Below, one piece after another: positions 8,109-16,620 of a stretch of DNA of 64,000 nt. The position numbers and the translations under genes are program-made. The DNA lies in the NCBI GenBank assembly GCA_030530685.1, contig JAUMUM010000002.1, positions 179,147 through 243,146 on the forward strand. Reading direction: 5' to 3'. The number at the start of each line of letters is the position of its first letter. Position 1 is the stretch's first letter. Source of the stretch: Actinomycetaceae bacterium (GTDB lineage: Bacteria; Actinomycetota; Actinomycetes; Actinomycetales; Actinomycetaceae). The notes beneath the pieces were generated by a model. That model made no database searches. It saw only the letters and a list, made by a program, of their open reading frames with translations, and was not told where the DNA came from.

Positions 8109-9665
8109 CTACTCTCCGGTCAGTTCGGCGTCGGGGTGCCGGCGCGCGAACTCGTGGAGAAGTTCGTTGGTCTGCTTGAGATCGGTGTAGAGCCGGCCCT
8201 GGATGTCGGACAGCTCGCGGTAAATCGCGTGCTTGTCCATGTCCGGCTCGGTCACGTCGGTGAACTTGGCCATGTGCTCGGCGGCGGTGGCCACGGAGGT
8301 ATTGCCGAAGGTGCCGGTCGAGGCCATGGCGATGATCGCCGCCCCGAGCGCGGAGATCTCCTCCTCCTTGCAGCCCGTGATGGGCAGGCCGATCGCGTCG
8401 GTCATGATCTGGCGCCACAGCGGCGAACGCAGGCCGCCACCCATGCCGCGCACCGACGTCAGGGGAACGCCCGTCGACTCGGTCAGCTGGCGCAGCGAAC
8501 GCGCCATCTCCAGGCTGATGCCCTCGAGGATGGAGCGGTACATCGAGCCCGGCCCGTGCGTGCCGCGCCAGCCGACGACGGCCCCGCGCGCCAGCGGATC
8601 CCAGTGCGGGGACTGCACCGCGCCCCAGTAGGGCATCGTCACGAGGCCGCCACTGCCCGGCGCACGCGCGGCAGCGGCCGCCTCCAGCTCCGGATCGGGC
8701 GCCCCGTCCAGCTCCGGCTTGCCGAAGGCCCGCCGGTACCAGCCGGAAAGGTAGGCGCCGGAGTTCTGCACGAGTTCCAGGATGTAGGTGTCGGGCACGC
8801 CCGCTGCCTCCGTGCGGAACAACTTCTCGTAGCGGTACTCGGGCGAGGGCACGCCTGCCACGACCGCGGTGCCCATGTTGAGGAAGGCGATGTCGGGCGT
8901 CACCGCGGCGGCGCCCACGCCGGCCGCCTGGCCGTCGCCACAGCCGGCGATGACGGGGATCTCGCCGATCCCCCACTCGGTGGCCAGCTCGCCGCTGAGC
9001 CTTCCCAGTTCCTGGCCGGGCTTGACCAGGTCGGGCATCTGCTCGCGGGTTACACCGGCGATCTCGAGCAGGCCGTCATCGTAATCGAGGGTCTTGATGT
9101 CGGACAGGCTCAGCGAGTCCGTACACGCCGCCGAATCCACCCACGCCCCGGTCAGGCAGAAGGCGATGTAGGCCGAAACGGTCGTCACCTTGGCGGCGCT
9201 CGTCAGCGACTCGGGCTCATGCTCCTTGAGCCAGGCCATCTTGTACAGGCCCGGCGTCACGTCGGCCGGCCTGCCGGACAGCGCGTGGATCTCCGGCGTG
9301 CCGTAGCGGCGCACCTGGTCGACCGCGCGGATGTCGAGCCAGAGGATGCCGTTGCGAATCGGTGTGCCGTCGGCCGTGAACGGGGCGAAGGACTCGCGCT
9401 GGTGGGTGATGCCCAGCGCCGCGACCCGCTTCTTTTCCGCCGGGCTGAGCTTGGCCAGCGCCTGACCGATCGCGTCGCGGGTGGAGGTCCACCACTGCCG
9501 CGGGTCGTGCTCGCCGAAGCCCTGCTGCGGGGAGAGCAGCGCGATGTCCTGCTTGCCGAGCGCGAGGACACTGCCCTCGGCGTCGACGACGATCGCCTTC
9601 GTCGCGGTGGTCGAAGAGTCGATGGCGACGACGAGTGGGCCGTCTGCGGCCTTTCTGGGTTCCAC
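8109..9665 (-). CDS. FGGY-family carbohydrate kinase (xylulokinase-like), copy 1
   Basis: A 518-residue kinase with the same domain order as its neighbour: VVAIDSSTTATKAIVVD phosphate loop, FGEHDPRQWW, THQRESFAPF, a central GCGDGQAAGVGAAAV segment, GTAVVAGVPS, and the C-terminal GCKEEEISALGAAIIAMAS. GTG at 9665 follows a GAGG ribosome site at seven bases. It is the first gene after a 333-base non-coding stretch and a strong hairpin, so it may have its own promoter. The duplicated pair shares the catalytic regions closely but differs most in the N-terminal half of the first domain, consistent with altered substrate preference after duplication or with gene conversion of the C-terminal half. 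Confidence 0.85.
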   Translation of the reverse strand: MEPRKAADGPLVVAIDSSTTATKAIVVDAEGSVLALGKQDIALLSPQQGFGEHDPRQWWTSTRDAIGQALAKLSPAEKKRVAALGITHQRESFAPFTADGTPIRNGILWLDIRAVDQVRRYGTPEIHALSGRPADVTPGLYKMAWLKEHEPESLTSAAKVTTVSAYIAFCLTGAWVDSAACTDSLSLSDIKTLDYDDGLLEIAGVTREQMPDLVKPGQELGRLSGELATEWGIGEIPVIAGCGDGQAAGVGAAAVTPDIAFLNMGTAVVAGVPSPEYRYEKLFRTEAAGVPDTYILELVQNSGAYLSGWYRRAFGKPELDGAPDPELEAAAAARAPGSGGLVTMPYWGAVQSPHWDPLARGAVVGWRGTHGPGSMYRSILEGISLEMARSLRQLTESTGVPLTSVRGMGGGLRSPLWRQIMTDAIGLPITGCKEEEISALGAAIIAMASTGTFGNTSVATAAEHMAKFTDVTEPDMDKHAIYRELSDIQGRLYTDLKQTNELLHEFARRHPDAELTGE

Positions 9666-9960
9666 GGATATACCTCAATTCATCGTTGAATCGTTGAAGT
9701 CGGGGTCTGGCCCCGGGGACTTGCCGCGCCACGCACATGGCGGCGCAGGGAAGGGTGAGCCGGCGATCGGCCGACTCCAGCGGGCAACAGGTCCGGCGAT
9801 CCAACCGATTGGCCGGCTCGCCGTCGACCACGACCACTCACGCGAATGGCCTACCCGGTCCGGGCTCGACCCCCTCGAGCGAGCCCCGTTCGTGCACTGC
9901 CAGTAGCTCGGCGCACTCGCCCGTGACCTCGAAACAGGCGAGCGGGCCGAACCGAGGCCC
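9666..9960. other. Non-coding spacer between kinase pair and upstream dehydrogenase gene
   Basis: About 295 bases with no supported gene. It contains short repeats (ATCGTTGAA near 9682-9698) and, on the minus strand, must hold the ribosome site and possibly a separate promoter for the downstream kinase-kinase-dehydrogenase unit. No clear -35/-10 pair could be picked. Confidence 0.4.
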
Positions 9961-9990
9961 GGCCGCGCCCCTGGCAGGCGGGGCGCGGCC
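9961..9990 (-). terminator. Strong hairpin after second GpsA-like gene
   Basis: A perfect 11-base-pair stem (GGCCGCGCCCC with GGGGCGCGGCC) and eight-base loop, eight bases beyond the stop codon of the dehydrogenase ending at 9999. It has no T tract. It likely terminates or attenuates the upstream part of the catabolic cluster or protects the mRNA 3' end. Confidence 0.6.
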
Positions 9991-9998
9991 GAACGCAG

Positions 9999-11060
9999 CT
10001 AGTTAAGGCCCGCGAAGAACTTATCCCACGGCATCTCCAGCGGAGCGTCCTCGGCCACGACCGAGTAGAGGAAGCGGCACAGCGGGTACTCGTCCTCGCC
10101 GATGACACCGCGCTCGGTCAGGGGCTTGAGCGCCTTGCCGATCACCTTGATGGCCGCCACGCCCTCGAGCGTCACGCCCTTCATGAGGCGGTCCTGCACC
10201 TCGGAGAACGGCACGCCCTCGCCGACGTATCCGCCGGCCTTGACATTGCGCCCGCCCATCGAGGTGACGAACATGTCGCCGACGCCGCCCAGGCCGTCGG
10301 CCGTCGTGGGCTCGCCGCCCATGAGCGCGACGAAGGAACGCAGCTCCTTCTGGCCCTGGGCGAAGACGGCCGCGCCGTAGTTGTACATGACGTAGCGGTC
10401 GTTCTCCTTGCCGGCCTTGCGCAGCAGGCCCTGGGCGAAGCCCGCGGCGAAGGCGTAGACGTTCTTCGTGGCCGCGCCCGTTTCGTGCCCGACGAAGTCC
10501 GTGGACGTCCACACGTGGTAGTAGTCCGTACGGAACAGGTCGGCCAGGTAGTCGACGTCCTCCTTCTTCTGGCCGCAGAAGACCACGCACGTGTCGTGGT
10601 GGACGGCGAGCTCGCCCGCGATCGACGGGCCGACGATCGCGTTCCACGAGACCTGCTCGGCCAGCTCCTCGTCGAAGTAGGAGCGCAGGATGTCGGGCAG
10701 GATGCGCATCGTGCCGTCCTCGTCGGCGCGCATGCCCTTGGTGACCGTCAGGAGCTTCTGCCCCGGGCTCATGAGCTTGGCCAGGTGCTCGCCAGCCCAC
10801 TCGATGCCGAAGGAGTTGACGCCGCACATGACGACGTCGGCGCCCTCGAAGGCCTCCTCGGCCTGCTCGAGCTGGTAGGCCGTCACGCCATCATTGACCT
10901 TCAGGCCGAGGTCGGGGTGAACGCCGGACGACTGGATCGAGTCGATGATCTCCCGGTCCAGAAAGGTTCCAACCAGGCGCACCTCGTTCCCGTTCTCGGA
11001 AGCCGGGAAGGACAGCGCAGTCGCCATGATTCCGCTGCCCAGCACAACGATTCGTGCCAT
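9999..11060 (-). CDS. GpsA-like dehydrogenase, divergent paralogue
   Basis: A 353-residue member of the NAD(P)-dependent glycerol-3-phosphate dehydrogenase superfamily. Rossmann loop: IVVLGSGIMATALSFPASENG. It also has LTVTKGMRADEDGTM, WNAIVGPSIAGELAVHH, the lysine segment GAATKNVYAFAAGFAQG and DGLGGVGDMFVTSMGGRN, all at the GpsA positions. It is clearly different from the copy at 5438, so the cluster carries two distinct oxidoreductases of this fold. ATG at 11060 is used. The gene follows araD after 84 bases containing a small hairpin. I infer a polyol-phosphate or ketose-phosphate substrate from the cluster. A true glycerol-3-phosphate role cannot be excluded. Confidence 0.78.
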   Translation of the reverse strand: MARIVVLGSGIMATALSFPASENGNEVRLVGTFLDREIIDSIQSSGVHPDLGLKVNDGVTAYQLEQAEEAFEGADVVMCGVNSFGIEWAGEHLAKLMSPGQKLLTVTKGMRADEDGTMRILPDILRSYFDEELAEQVSWNAIVGPSIAGELAVHHDTCVVFCGQKKEDVDYLADLFRTDYYHVWTSTDFVGHETGAATKNVYAFAAGFAQGLLRKAGKENDRYVMYNYGAAVFAQGQKELRSFVALMGGEPTTADGLGGVGDMFVTSMGGRNVKAGGYVGEGVPFSEVQDRLMKGVTLEGVAAIKVIGKALKPLTERGVIGEDEYPLCRFLYSVVAEDAPLEMPWDKFFAGLN

Positions 11061-11144
11061 GTTTTTTCCTTTCGCGCGCCCGCAGGGGCGCGAGCGCGAC
11101 TCGTGAGTTTTGATCCGGCCGGGTCGACCCGGTCGGCAGGTCTA

Positions 11145-11846
11145 TTAGTGCTGTCCGTAGACGTTCTGGTAGCGCGAGTACAGGGCATCGACGTGCTCGC
11201 GAGCGATCGGCACGGGCTCGCCGAGCTGCTCGGCCGCGGCCACCGTGCGGGCGACCTCTTCAACCATGACCGCAGCCTTGACGGCGGCCTGACCGTCCTT
11301 ACCGATCGTGAAGGGGCCGTGATTGGCCATGAGGACCGCCGGTGAGCGGGAACCCTTGAGGGTTTCGACGATGCCGCGGCCGATCGAGTCGTCGCCGATG
11401 ATCGCGAAGGGCCCGACGGGGATGTCGCCACCGAACTCGTCGCCCATCATCGTCAGGACGCAGGGGATGGGCCGATGCAGGGCCGCGAAGGCCGTCGCGT
11501 ACGTCGAGTGGGTGTGGACGACACCGCCCACGTCCGCCATGTGCCGGTAGACGTAGGCGTGCGCGGCCGTGTCCGACGACGGCGTGAGCCCAGCGGGCGT
11601 GCCGTCGTCGATCTTCTGCCCGTCGAGCGTGCAAACCACCATCGTCTGCGCATCCAGCTCGCCGTAGCGCACACCGGACGGCTTGATGACAAAGAGGTCG
11701 GCGCCGGGAACCCGCTCGGAGACGTTCCCGGCCGTCCAGACCACGAGGCCCGCGGCCGGCAACTCCGCATGGAGCTGCGCGACCCGCTGCCTCGTGGCCT
11801 GAACCGCTGCCCGAACCTCGGGCGATTGTTCGGAAAGAACGATCAC
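11145..11846 (-). CDS. araD: L-ribulose-5-phosphate 4-epimerase (class II aldolase fold)
   Basis: Zn-dependent epimerase of 233 residues converting L-ribulose 5-phosphate to D-xylulose 5-phosphate. Class II aldolase/epimerase features are visible: GNVSERVPGADLFVIKPSG near residues 40-58, the metal ligands in VVHTHSTYATAF, and MANHGPFTIGKDG with the third histidine; the C-terminal YSRYQNVYGQH is like AraD. The start GTG overlaps the araB stop in a GTGA arrangement, indicating translational coupling with the kinase that would make its substrate. Related class II enzymes act on L-fuculose, rhamnulose or erythrulose phosphates, but the length and end fit AraD best. Confidence 0.88.
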   Translation of the reverse strand: MIVLSEQSPEVRAAVQATRQRVAQLHAELPAAGLVVWTAGNVSERVPGADLFVIKPSGVRYGELDAQTMVVCTLDGQKIDDGTPAGLTPSSDTAAHAYVYRHMADVGGVVHTHSTYATAFAALHRPIPCVLTMMGDEFGGDIPVGPFAIIGDDSIGRGIVETLKGSRSPAVLMANHGPFTIGKDGQAAVKAAVMVEEVARTVAAAEQLGEPVPIAREHVDALYSRYQNVYGQH

Positions 11847-13516
11847 TGCTTGCCCTCGAAGACACGGGCGCGGATGTCCTTGAGGCGGTGCATCGGCGAG
11901 ACGCCGTTGTAGCGGCCGAAGAAGTCGTGCAGCTCCTTGTAGATGTCGTAGAGAGCGTCGTACTTCTCGGCGTCGGCCTCGCTGGGCTCGTAGGCCTTCT
12001 TCTCGACCTTGGCCATGGCCTCGGCGGCGGCGAACACGTCAGGGTAGACGCCGGCTGCCACGGCCGCGAAGACCGCCGAGCCCAGGGCGCCCGTCTGCTC
12101 GGCCTGCGAAACGGAGATCGGGCGGCGGGTGATCGTCGAGAGCATCTGCATGTAGTACTCGTTCTTCAGCAGGCCGCCGGCGGCGACGATCTCGTCGACC
12201 TTGACGCCGTGCTCCTCGAAGTTATCGATGATCACGCGGCATCCGAACGCCGTGGCCTCCAGCAGCGCGCGGTAGACCTCCTCGGGGCGGGTCGTCAGCG
12301 TCTGGCCGATGATCAGGCCCGAAAGACGGGCGTCGGCAAGGATCGAACGGTTGCCATTGTGCCAGTCGAGGGCCACCAGGCCGTGCTCGCCGATCTCCTG
12401 CTCGCGGGCCTTTTCCACGAGGAGCGTGTGGACGGAAATGCCGCGCTCTTCGGCCTCGGCCTTGTACTCGCCCGGCACGCAGTTGTCGACGAACCACGCG
12501 AAGATGTCGCCAACGGCCGTCTGGCCGCCCTCGAAGCCCCAGTATCCGTCCACGGCGCCGCCGTCGACGATGCCGAACGTGCCCGGGACGTCCTGGTACT
12601 CATCCCCGTTGAGGATGTAGCACGAGGACGTGCCGAGGATGGCCGTCAGCTGGCCGGGACGCACGGCGTTCGCGCCGGCCACGACGACGTGCGCGTCGAT
12701 GTTGCCGGAGGCCACCGCGATGCCCTCGGGCAGGCCCGTCAGCTCGGCCATTTCCTTGGTCAGGCCGCCGACGCGTCCACCCAGCGGCAGGATCGGGTAG
12801 TCCATCTTGTCCTCGAACACGGTGCCGAAGCCAGGCTTGACGGCCTCGAGGTACTCGTGCGAAGGATACTTGCCGTCCTGGAGCATGCGCTTGTAGCCGG
12901 AGTCGCCCGCCGAGCCGGTCAGGTTGCCGGTCAGGCGCCACGTCAACCAGTCGAGCAGGTTGACGACGTAGTCGGCGGCCTCGTAGACCTCGGGCGCCAT
13001 CTCGAAGACCTCGAGGACCTTGGGCAGCAGCAGCTCGGAGGACAGGACGCCGCCGTAGCGCGGCAGCCACCACTCGCGGCGGGCCTCGGCCACCTTGACG
13101 AGCCGGGTGGCCTGGTCCTGCGCGCCGTGGTGCTTCCACAGCTTGACGTAGGCGTGGATGTTGTTCTCGAAGTCGGGCTTTTCGCACAGGGGCACGCCGT
13201 CCTTGTCCGTGAAGAACACGGTGGCCGACGTCGCATCGACGCCGACGCCGACGATGTCCGCCGGATCGACGCCGGAGGCCTGGACGGCCGCGGGCACCGA
13301 CTCGCGCAGCACCTTGATGTAGTCCGCCGGGTTCTGCAGCGCGAACTCGGGCGGCAGCGCCTGGCCGTCGCCGGCGGTCAGCGTGCGATCCATGACCGCG
13401 TGCGGGTACTCGGTGACGTGCGTGCCGAGCTGCTCGCCCGTGGCCGCGTCGACGACGATCGCACGGCCCGAAAGCGTGCCGTAGTCGATGCCGACGATGT
13501 ACTTCTTGTCTGACAT
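11843..13516 (-). CDS. araB: Ribulokinase
   Basis: A 557-residue FGGY kinase phosphorylating L-ribulose (AraB-type enzymes also accept D-ribulose, ribitol and L-arabitol). Evidence: the start KKYIVGIDYGTLSGRAIVVD, EYPHAVMDRTL, GVGVDATSATVFF, HAYVKLWKHHGAQDQA, AGDSGYKRML, ASGNIDAHVVVAGANAV, GTSSCYILN and EEVYRALLEATAFGCRVIIDNF, all characteristic of AraB and different from the other kinases here. ATG at 13516 follows GGAGAAGACAC. The next gene downstream is araD, coupled by overlap, and the AraM-like gene is 24 bases upstream. No araA isomerase is present, so the substrate may reach the pathway as a ketose or polyol. Confidence 0.92.
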   Translation of the reverse strand: MSDKKYIVGIDYGTLSGRAIVVDAATGEQLGTHVTEYPHAVMDRTLTAGDGQALPPEFALQNPADYIKVLRESVPAAVQASGVDPADIVGVGVDATSATVFFTDKDGVPLCEKPDFENNIHAYVKLWKHHGAQDQATRLVKVAEARREWWLPRYGGVLSSELLLPKVLEVFEMAPEVYEAADYVVNLLDWLTWRLTGNLTGSAGDSGYKRMLQDGKYPSHEYLEAVKPGFGTVFEDKMDYPILPLGGRVGGLTKEMAELTGLPEGIAVASGNIDAHVVVAGANAVRPGQLTAILGTSSCYILNGDEYQDVPGTFGIVDGGAVDGYWGFEGGQTAVGDIFAWFVDNCVPGEYKAEAEERGISVHTLLVEKAREQEIGEHGLVALDWHNGNRSILADARLSGLIIGQTLTTRPEEVYRALLEATAFGCRVIIDNFEEHGVKVDEIVAAGGLLKNEYYMQMLSTITRRPISVSQAEQTGALGSAVFAAVAAGVYPDVFAAAEAMAKVEKKAYEPSEADAEKYDALYDIYKELHDFFGRYNGVSPMHRLKDIRARVFEGKQ

Positions 13517-13540
13517 GTGTCTTCTCCTGACGGGGGTCGA

Positions 13541-14908
13541 TTACTCTTCGGGGTGACGGTGCTGTCCCCAGAACCCTTCGGGCGAGAACAGCTCTTCGAC
13601 GACCTCGTCGAAAATTCCGAGGTCCGTGAGGATGTCCAGGACCGTGTAGCGGTCGCGGATCATCCTGGCCTTGTAGTGGGTTTGACGGAACCGTTCCCAA
13701 TCGATGTCGATGAGTTCGGGATGGTGCGGCGCGCCGACCGTCTTGAGTCGGTCCATGACCTCCTGGGCGTCCATGAGCTGGGCGGAGCAGCGCTCCTTGA
13801 GCTCCGGCCACTTGCGCTTGAGCAACTCGATGCGCTCGACGAGCTGCTCGCCCTCGACGCGCTTGGCCAGCGAATGCTTGACGGCCTCGTCCTGCATGCG
13901 CGGCTGGAGGGCCTCGCGCACCTCGGCCTCAATGTGCTCGGGCGTCTTGACGGCGGCCAGCGCCGCATCGACGTCGAAGTCCTCGGCTTCCTTGCGCAGG
14001 AACACCTCCCAGATCGCACACGAGGCGATGGTGCCGATGCCGACCTTGAAGCCGTGCGACAGCGGCGGCTCCCAGTCCAGGCCGTGCCCCTCCATCTCCC
14101 ACGTGTGGGAGAACTGGTGGCCGGCGCCGGAGGCCGGGCGCGAGGACTGCGCGGCCTGCATGGCCAGGCCCGACATGAGCGAGCCTTCGGTCAGGCCCTC
14201 GATGGCCTTCGAGTCGCCCGAGCCGATGGCCTGCGGGTCGGCCAGCGAATCGCGCAGCGGCCCCTGGACGAGGCCCCAGACGTAGTCGTCGATCGCCTCG
14301 ATGCCGAGTGCGTCGGCTAGGATCCAGTCCGCGCCGGCGGGGACCTTCTCGATGAGGTCGCCGTAGCCCGTGGCCGTCAGGCGTTGCGGCGCGTCCTTGA
14401 TGACCTCGTTGTCCGCGATGAGCCCTGCGGGTGCGGGGCACGAGCGCGTGATCTTGAAGCCGTCGCGGGCGATCGAGGCGCCGAAGGAGGCGTAGCCGTC
14501 CACCGACGCGGCCGTGCACACGTTCATGTAGGGGCGGCCGAGCTCGCCGGACGCCAGTTTGGCAATATCGTTGAGCGTGCCCGAACCGATCGAGCACACG
14601 ATCGCATCGGTGAGGGGCGCGATGTGATCGCGCAGGATTTCGACGTTCTCGTAGCCGGCGTACAGCGTTGGCGTGCCCGGGAAGATGTACGGGTCCTCGG
14701 CGAATTCGATGCCCGATTCCTTCAGCGAGTCCACGACCGCCTGCCCTGCCGCGGCGAACGTGTTCTCGTCGGCCACCACCAGCGCCTTGGAGCCCGGGAA
14801 GAGCTTAGCGAACATCGGCCCGGTCTGGGCCAGGACGTCGTCGCCAAAGGCGATGTCCTTCGTTTCGGTCGCCGTCTTCAGGGCCTGTGCGATGAGATCG
14901 CTAGACAT
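13541..14908 (-). CDS. AraM/EgsA-like sn-glycerol-1-phosphate dehydrogenase family protein
   Basis: A 455-residue member of the metal-dependent dehydrogenase family that includes Bacillus AraM and archaeal glycerol-1-phosphate dehydrogenase. NAD-binding segment: VCSIGSGTLNDIAKLA; then CTAASVDGYASFGASI; metal-binding Asp in TATGYGDLIEK and histidines in SGAGHQFSHTWEMEGHGL and PLSHGFKVGIG. In Bacillus subtilis araM sits in the arabinose operon beside araB, araD and the HAD phosphatase araL; a similar set is seen here. The substrate is probably glycerol 1-phosphate or a longer polyol phosphate; this is inference. ATG at 14908 follows GAGGAG at eleven bases. The protein is longer than AraM (about 394) because of a C-terminal helical region. 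Confidence 0.8.
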   Translation of the reverse strand: MSSDLIAQALKTATETKDIAFGDDVLAQTGPMFAKLFPGSKALVVADENTFAAAGQAVVDSLKESGIEFAEDPYIFPGTPTLYAGYENVEILRDHIAPLTDAIVCSIGSGTLNDIAKLASGELGRPYMNVCTAASVDGYASFGASIARDGFKITRSCPAPAGLIADNEVIKDAPQRLTATGYGDLIEKVPAGADWILADALGIEAIDDYVWGLVQGPLRDSLADPQAIGSGDSKAIEGLTEGSLMSGLAMQAAQSSRPASGAGHQFSHTWEMEGHGLDWEPPLSHGFKVGIGTIASCAIWEVFLRKEAEDFDVDAALAAVKTPEHIEAEVREALQPRMQDEAVKHSLAKRVEGEQLVERIELLKRKWPELKERCSAQLMDAQEVMDRLKTVGAPHHPELIDIDWERFRQTHYKARMIRDRYTVLDILTDLGIFDEVVEELFSPEGFWGQHRHPEE

Positions 14909-14934
14909 GTGCTTGTTAACTCCTCACTGTGGCA

Positions 14935-14964
14935 AGCCCGCTGCCTCAAGGGAGGCAGCGGGCT
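14935..14964 (-). terminator. 13-bp intercistronic hairpin
   Basis: A perfect 13-base-pair stem (AGCCCGCTGCCTC / GAGGCAGCGGGCT) with a four-base loop, starting seven bases after the stop of the FGGY gene at 14971 and ending 27 bases before the next start codon. There is no T run. It probably acts as a partial terminator or mRNA stabiliser inside the cluster. Confidence 0.6.
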
Positions 14965-14970
14965 CGTGGA

Positions 14971-16563
14971 TCATTCGGCGTGGGCCGCGGCTACGTGGTC
15001 GACGGTGTCGTGCATGAGGTCCTGAACTAGCGGGAACTGCCTGCAGTACTGGTCAGCGTAGAACTTGTACTCCTCGTGCTTTTCCATGTCGGGCTCGAGC
15101 CGCTCGCGCTCGTGAACCATGGCGTCGGCAGCCTCCTGGACGGAGGGGTACAGGCCGGCGCCCGCCGCGGCAAGGATGCACGAGCCGAGCGTGACGGCGT
15201 CGCCCACCTCGGTCAGCGTGATCGGCACGCCCGTGACGTCGGAGTGCATCTGGGTCCACATATTCGACTTCGTCGCACCACCGCAGGCGACGAACTCCTG
15301 GACCTCGAAGCCGGCCTCGCGCAGCTTGCGCAGGTTGGCCTCGACGCCGTAGCACACCGCCTCCTGGATGGCGCGGTAGACGTGCTCGCGGGTGTGTGCC
15401 AGCGACAGGCCGGTGAACACGCCGCGGGCCTTCGAATCCGAGTAGGGCGTGCGGTTGCCCTGGAACGACTCGTTGATGACCAGGCCGTCACAGCCGATCG
15501 GAATGCCCTCCGAGCGCTGGTTGAGGATGTCGTAGGCGTTGATGCCGGTCTGCTCGGCCGCGAGGTTGATGTCCGGGCAGAAGTTGTCCTTGAACCACTT
15601 GAGCACCGAGCCCGAGGAAACGAGCGAGATTTCGACCGTGTACTGGCCGGGCACGACGCCGTCCGTGTAGCCGCCGAAGAAGCCGGGGCCGGAGACGGGA
15701 TCGGGCGACTGGCCGGACATGACGTGCGAAGAGCCCGTCACGAGCGACATCTTGCCCGGGCGCAGCACGTTCAGGCCGATCTGGCCGTGCCACGCGTCAC
15801 CGCCGCCCTGGGCCACCGGGGTGCCCGGGATGAGGTCGAGGGCTTCGGCCGCCGTCTTCGACAGGCCGCCGACGGGCGTGCCAAGGTCGTTGACGACGTC
15901 CGGAAGCTTGTCGAAGACATCCGCGGCGCCAACCTCCTCGTAGAGGTCGACGGGCCAGCCGCCGTTGTCGCGGTCGTAGTACATGCGGTGGGCGGCCGTG
16001 TTGATGTTCTGGGTCCACTCGCCGGTCAGCTTGAACGTCAGCCAGTCGGGGGCGTCGACCAGGCGGAAGGCCTTGTTGTAGGTCTCCGGCTCGTTCTCCT
16101 TGAGCCAGGCGGCCTTGAAGGGGAACCACTCGGCGGTCGGGGGCAGCGTGCCGCCTCCCGTATACCGGCGAGCGGGGGACTTCGTGTCGATGATGCGGGT
16201 GGTCTGCTCGGTGGCGCGCACGTCCATCCACATGATCGCCGGGCGCAGGGATTCACCGTTCTGATCGAGCGCAACCACCGTCATCGTCGTGGCGTCGTAG
16301 GAAATGCCCGCGATCTCGTGGGGCTGAAGTCCGGAACGCTGCATGACATTGTGAACGGAGGCGCGCAGTGCGTTCCACCAATCCACGGGGGACTGCTCGG
16401 CCCAGCCCGGTGCCGGGTGCGTCGTCTTGTACGCCGTGGCCGCGAAAGCCACCGGGGAACCCACCAGGTCGAAGATGCCGACTCGGCACGACTCCGTTCC
16501 GAAGTCGATTCCCATGACGTAGGGGCCGCCGGTCAGGGAATTGGTGTTGTTGTAGACAGTCAA
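14971..16563 (-). CDS. FGGY-family pentulose kinase
   Basis: A 530-residue kinase distinct from the duplicated pair and from AraB. ATP loop: VMGIDFGTESCRVGIFD; then PAPGWAEQSPVDWW, GISYDATTMTVVALD, AIMWMDVRATEQT, DAPDWLTFKLTGEWTQNINTAAHRMYYD, GGGDAWHGQIGLN, TGSSHVMSGQ and the C-terminal ACGGATKSNMWTQMHSDVTGVPI. The opening resembles D-ribulokinase, xylulokinase and ribitol-kinase-like proteins, so a pentulose or pentitol substrate is likely. The start is a TTG at 16563 preceded by GGAGG at five bases. It lies 57 bases after the HAD phosphatase and is followed by a 13-bp hairpin. Which sugar it uses cannot be read from sequence alone. Confidence 0.83.
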   Translation of the reverse strand: MTVYNNTNSLTGGPYVMGIDFGTESCRVGIFDLVGSPVAFAATAYKTTHPAPGWAEQSPVDWWNALRASVHNVMQRSGLQPHEIAGISYDATTMTVVALDQNGESLRPAIMWMDVRATEQTTRIIDTKSPARRYTGGGTLPPTAEWFPFKAAWLKENEPETYNKAFRLVDAPDWLTFKLTGEWTQNINTAAHRMYYDRDNGGWPVDLYEEVGAADVFDKLPDVVNDLGTPVGGLSKTAAEALDLIPGTPVAQGGGDAWHGQIGLNVLRPGKMSLVTGSSHVMSGQSPDPVSGPGFFGGYTDGVVPGQYTVEISLVSSGSVLKWFKDNFCPDINLAAEQTGINAYDILNQRSEGIPIGCDGLVINESFQGNRTPYSDSKARGVFTGLSLAHTREHVYRAIQEAVCYGVEANLRKLREAGFEVQEFVACGGATKSNMWTQMHSDVTGVPITLTEVGDAVTLGSCILAAAGAGLYPSVQEAADAMVHERERLEPDMEKHEEYKFYADQYCRQFPLVQDLMHDTVDHVAAAHAE

Positions 16564-16620
16564 GGAAACCTCCGCGCTGAAGTTCAGTAATTGATCGGTT
16601 GTTACTGGCTGCCGGCGCTC

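Noticed and set aside
6318..9689. A 1123-codon plus-strand open frame across the two FGGY kinases
   Set aside because: It is the antisense shadow of GC-rich coding sequence: no ribosome site, no family motifs, and both genuine kinases with intact motifs lie on the other strand.
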